DNA from: Deltaproteobacteria bacterium
GTDB taxonomy: Bacteria; Desulfobacterota; Desulfobacteria; Desulfobacterales; SURF-7
Length of the DNA: 5,982 bases
Assembly: GCA_019307665.1 (NCBI GenBank)
Contig: JAFDJC010000200.1
Location: forward strand, 1 to 5,982
Direction: 5' to 3'
Under the pieces are notes generated by a model. It searched no databases and had not been told where the DNA came from. It saw only the letters and a program-made list of their open reading frames with translations. Shown piece after piece: positions 4,565 to 5,982 of the stretch. Numbering within the stretch: the stretch's first letter is position 1; the number at the start of each line of letters is the position of its first letter. The translations under genes were made by a program, and so were the position numbers.

Positions 4565-5914
4565 ATGACTAAGCCATTAGATCTTACAAAAGGTTCCATC
4601 CCAAAACTGCTGCTCAGGCTTTCCGGGCCCATTGCTTTTTCTATGCTCATGTTCACCCTCTATCTTATGGTAGACCTCTATTTTGTTGGTCGCTTGGGAC
4701 CCGACGCAGTGGCTGCAGTCTCAATTTCCGGGAATGCCTTCTTTATGGTTTTCGGCCTATCATTTATTATCGGGATCGGAGGCATGGCCCTAATTGCCAA
4801 AGCTTTTGGAAAGAGGGACTACAAAGAAGCAGCAAAGATATACAAACAGAGTCTCATTCTTGCTTTATTGGTTGGCATCGCTGCCTCTCTTGTGGGGTTG
4901 TCTATTGCCCGGCCTTACATCGATTTTTTTGGAGGAACGGGGCGTTCTTTAGAGTGGGGAGTAGAATATTTTCAGGTCTTTTCCATCTCTTTTTTCTTTG
5001 TACTTATACTTCACGTAATAGGCGCCTGTTACAGTGGCATGGGAGATACCAGGACACCCATGATTATAATGATTCAATCTACGCTCCTTAACATTATCCT
5101 GGACCCTCTCCTGATTTTTGGTCTTCTTGGATTGCCTTGTCTCGGAGTACGAGGCGCAGCGGTGGCATCACTTTCATCCCAGATCATAAGTCTGGGAATA
5201 TATGCCTATCTGATCTTTATAAGAGGACAACATTTGAAGATTAAAGGCCCCTGGCAACTGGACCTGAACATTATAAAAAAGAGTCTGGCGATCGGAATCC
5301 CTGCGGGTTTGACCTATTTTCTTCTTTCCCTGAATATGCTGATCACATACAGAGTCGTGAGTGTTTATGGTACTGAGGCCCTGGCTTCAATAGGAATAGG
5401 GTTTCGCTTGCTCCAATCTGTATACATGCCGGTAGTTGCGGTCACTTCGGCCATGGCAGCTATTGTTGGCCAAAACTATGGTGCAGGTAATTATTTGAGA
5501 ATACAAAAAACACTCCGGGCGGGTTGGACAATTTCTTCAGGAGTTATGATTGCAGGAACCATTTTGTTCTGGATCTTCCCTGAATTTTTAATCGGAATTT
5601 TCAGCAATGATAAAAATGTTCTTCACTACGGTGTTATTTATCTCACTATAATGTCATTAGGAAATGTGTTCGTGGGAACGATCATGGCCATGTCTTCCGT
5701 GTTTCAAGGACTTGGCAAAACTTACCCCAGCTTATATGCTGCTGTCTTAGACAATGCCCTCTTTGCGGCCCTTGTTTTTACATTGCCTGGGCTTTTTGGC
5801 TGGGGAATCCAGTCTGTCTGGTGGATCAAGCTGTCTACGGCAGGCATTGAAATGCTAATTGTTGCATCATGGCTTAGGTATTATCTTGGTCGAGTTCGCG
5901 CCCGTTTGAAATAA
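4565..5914 (+). CDS. MATE-family multidrug/metabolite efflux transporter
   Basis: Integral inner-membrane protein of 449 residues, the usual size for bacterial MATE transporters, with about 12 hydrophobic helices in two six-helix halves (about 15-216 and 236-440). MATE proteins export cationic drugs, dyes or metabolites in exchange for Na+ or H+. Typical features are the N-terminal amphipathic GSIPKLLLRLSGPI segment, an Asp (D37) in helix 1 at the position of the conserved coupling Asp of NorM/DinF-type members, IGIPAG opening the second half, and GQNYGAGN (302-309) after helix 8. A short basic tail (GRVRARLK) closes the protein. ATG 4565 gives a complete N terminus and an in-frame TGA lies at 4532, but no clear Shine-Dalgarno precedes it, so translation may be weak. 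The PadR gene upstream suggests regulated efflux; the substrate is unknown. Confidence 0.93.
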   Translation: MTKPLDLTKGSIPKLLLRLSGPIAFSMLMFTLYLMVDLYFVGRLGPDAVAAVSISGNAFFMVFGLSFIIGIGGMALIAKAFGKRDYKEAAKIYKQSLILALLVGIAASLVGLSIARPYIDFFGGTGRSLEWGVEYFQVFSISFFFVLILHVIGACYSGMGDTRTPMIIMIQSTLLNIILDPLLIFGLLGLPCLGVRGAAVASLSSQIISLGIYAYLIFIRGQHLKIKGPWQLDLNIIKKSLAIGIPAGLTYFLLSLNMLITYRVVSVYGTEALASIGIGFRLLQSVYMPVVAVTSAMAAIVGQNYGAGNYLRIQKTLRAGWTISSGVMIAGTILFWIFPEFLIGIFSNDKNVLHYGVIYLTIMSLGNVFVGTIMAMSSVFQGLGKTYPSLYAAVLDNALFAALVFTLPGLFGWGIQSVWWIKLSTAGIEMLIVASWLRYYLGRVRARLK

Positions 5915-5960
5915 AACTTTATTAGAATGCACAAAACTGTATTACTGGTTAAAGGTAAGC

Positions 5961-5982
5961 ATGAAGGGCGTGAACATGATTT
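5961..5982 (+). CDS. Possible start of a further gene, cut by the window edge
   Basis: ATG 5961 is preceded by AAAGG (5951-5955) at a suitable distance and stays open to the last base (MKGVNMI). An in-frame ATG at 5976 with AAGGG at 5963-5967 is an equally good start. Only seven codons are visible, so neither the product nor the reality of the gene can be judged. The gap to the MATE stop codon is 46 bp, which would allow co-transcription. Confidence 0.25.

Noticed and set aside
1..5982. CRISPR array, tRNA or rRNA genes, insertion sequence or phage attachment site
   Set aside because: No regularly spaced repeats, cloverleaf, rRNA signature, transposase frame or paired terminal inverted repeats with target duplication were seen.

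Overview
The window shows a bacterial chromosome segment with all recognised genes on the + strand. Coding density, AT-leaning intergenic DNA, GGAGG-type ribosome binding sites and the gene types fit an anaerobic, moderate-GC bacterium. I lean towards a sulfate-reducing Desulfobacterota (Desulfobacteraceae-like), but this is an impression from gene style and not a marker-based call.

Left block (about 1-3590): an AT-rich upstream region with a 7-bp tandem repeat leads into three consecutive hairpins (117-199). Then come a short-chain dehydrogenase/reductase (SDR, 229-1035), a TetR-family regulator (1072-1719, GTG start) and a thiamine-diphosphate enzyme (1795-3522). The gaps are 36 and 75 bp, so the three genes are probably co-transcribed. 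The ThDP enzyme carries many sequence stretches that I recognise from sulfoacetaldehyde acetyltransferase (Xsc). That enzyme converts sulfoacetaldehyde plus phosphate to acetyl phosphate plus sulfite. A 14-bp perfect stem-loop lies 28 bp after its stop codon and probably marks the end of the transcript.

Right block (about 3590-5982): an intergenic region with nested palindromes and a good sigma70-like promoter precedes a PadR-family regulator (3795-4322). The promoter's -10 box is buried in a 25-bp near-perfect dyad. A second 25-bp dyad follows the PadR gene. Next is a 25-codon ORF with a good ribosome binding site that resembles the first residues of a flavodoxin-like protein and then stops, so it is probably a gene remnant. 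A complete MATE-family efflux transporter follows (4565-5914). A further gene may begin at the right edge.

Working model: the left block could be a TetR-controlled sulfonate (C2) catabolic unit. The SDR might interconvert isethionate and sulfoacetaldehyde, and Xsc would release sulfite for respiration and acetyl phosphate for ATP. The right block looks like a PadR/MATE drug- or metabolite-efflux pair. The Xsc call rests on sequence motifs. The SDR substrate, the TetR ligand and the PadR-MATE link are inference from gene position.
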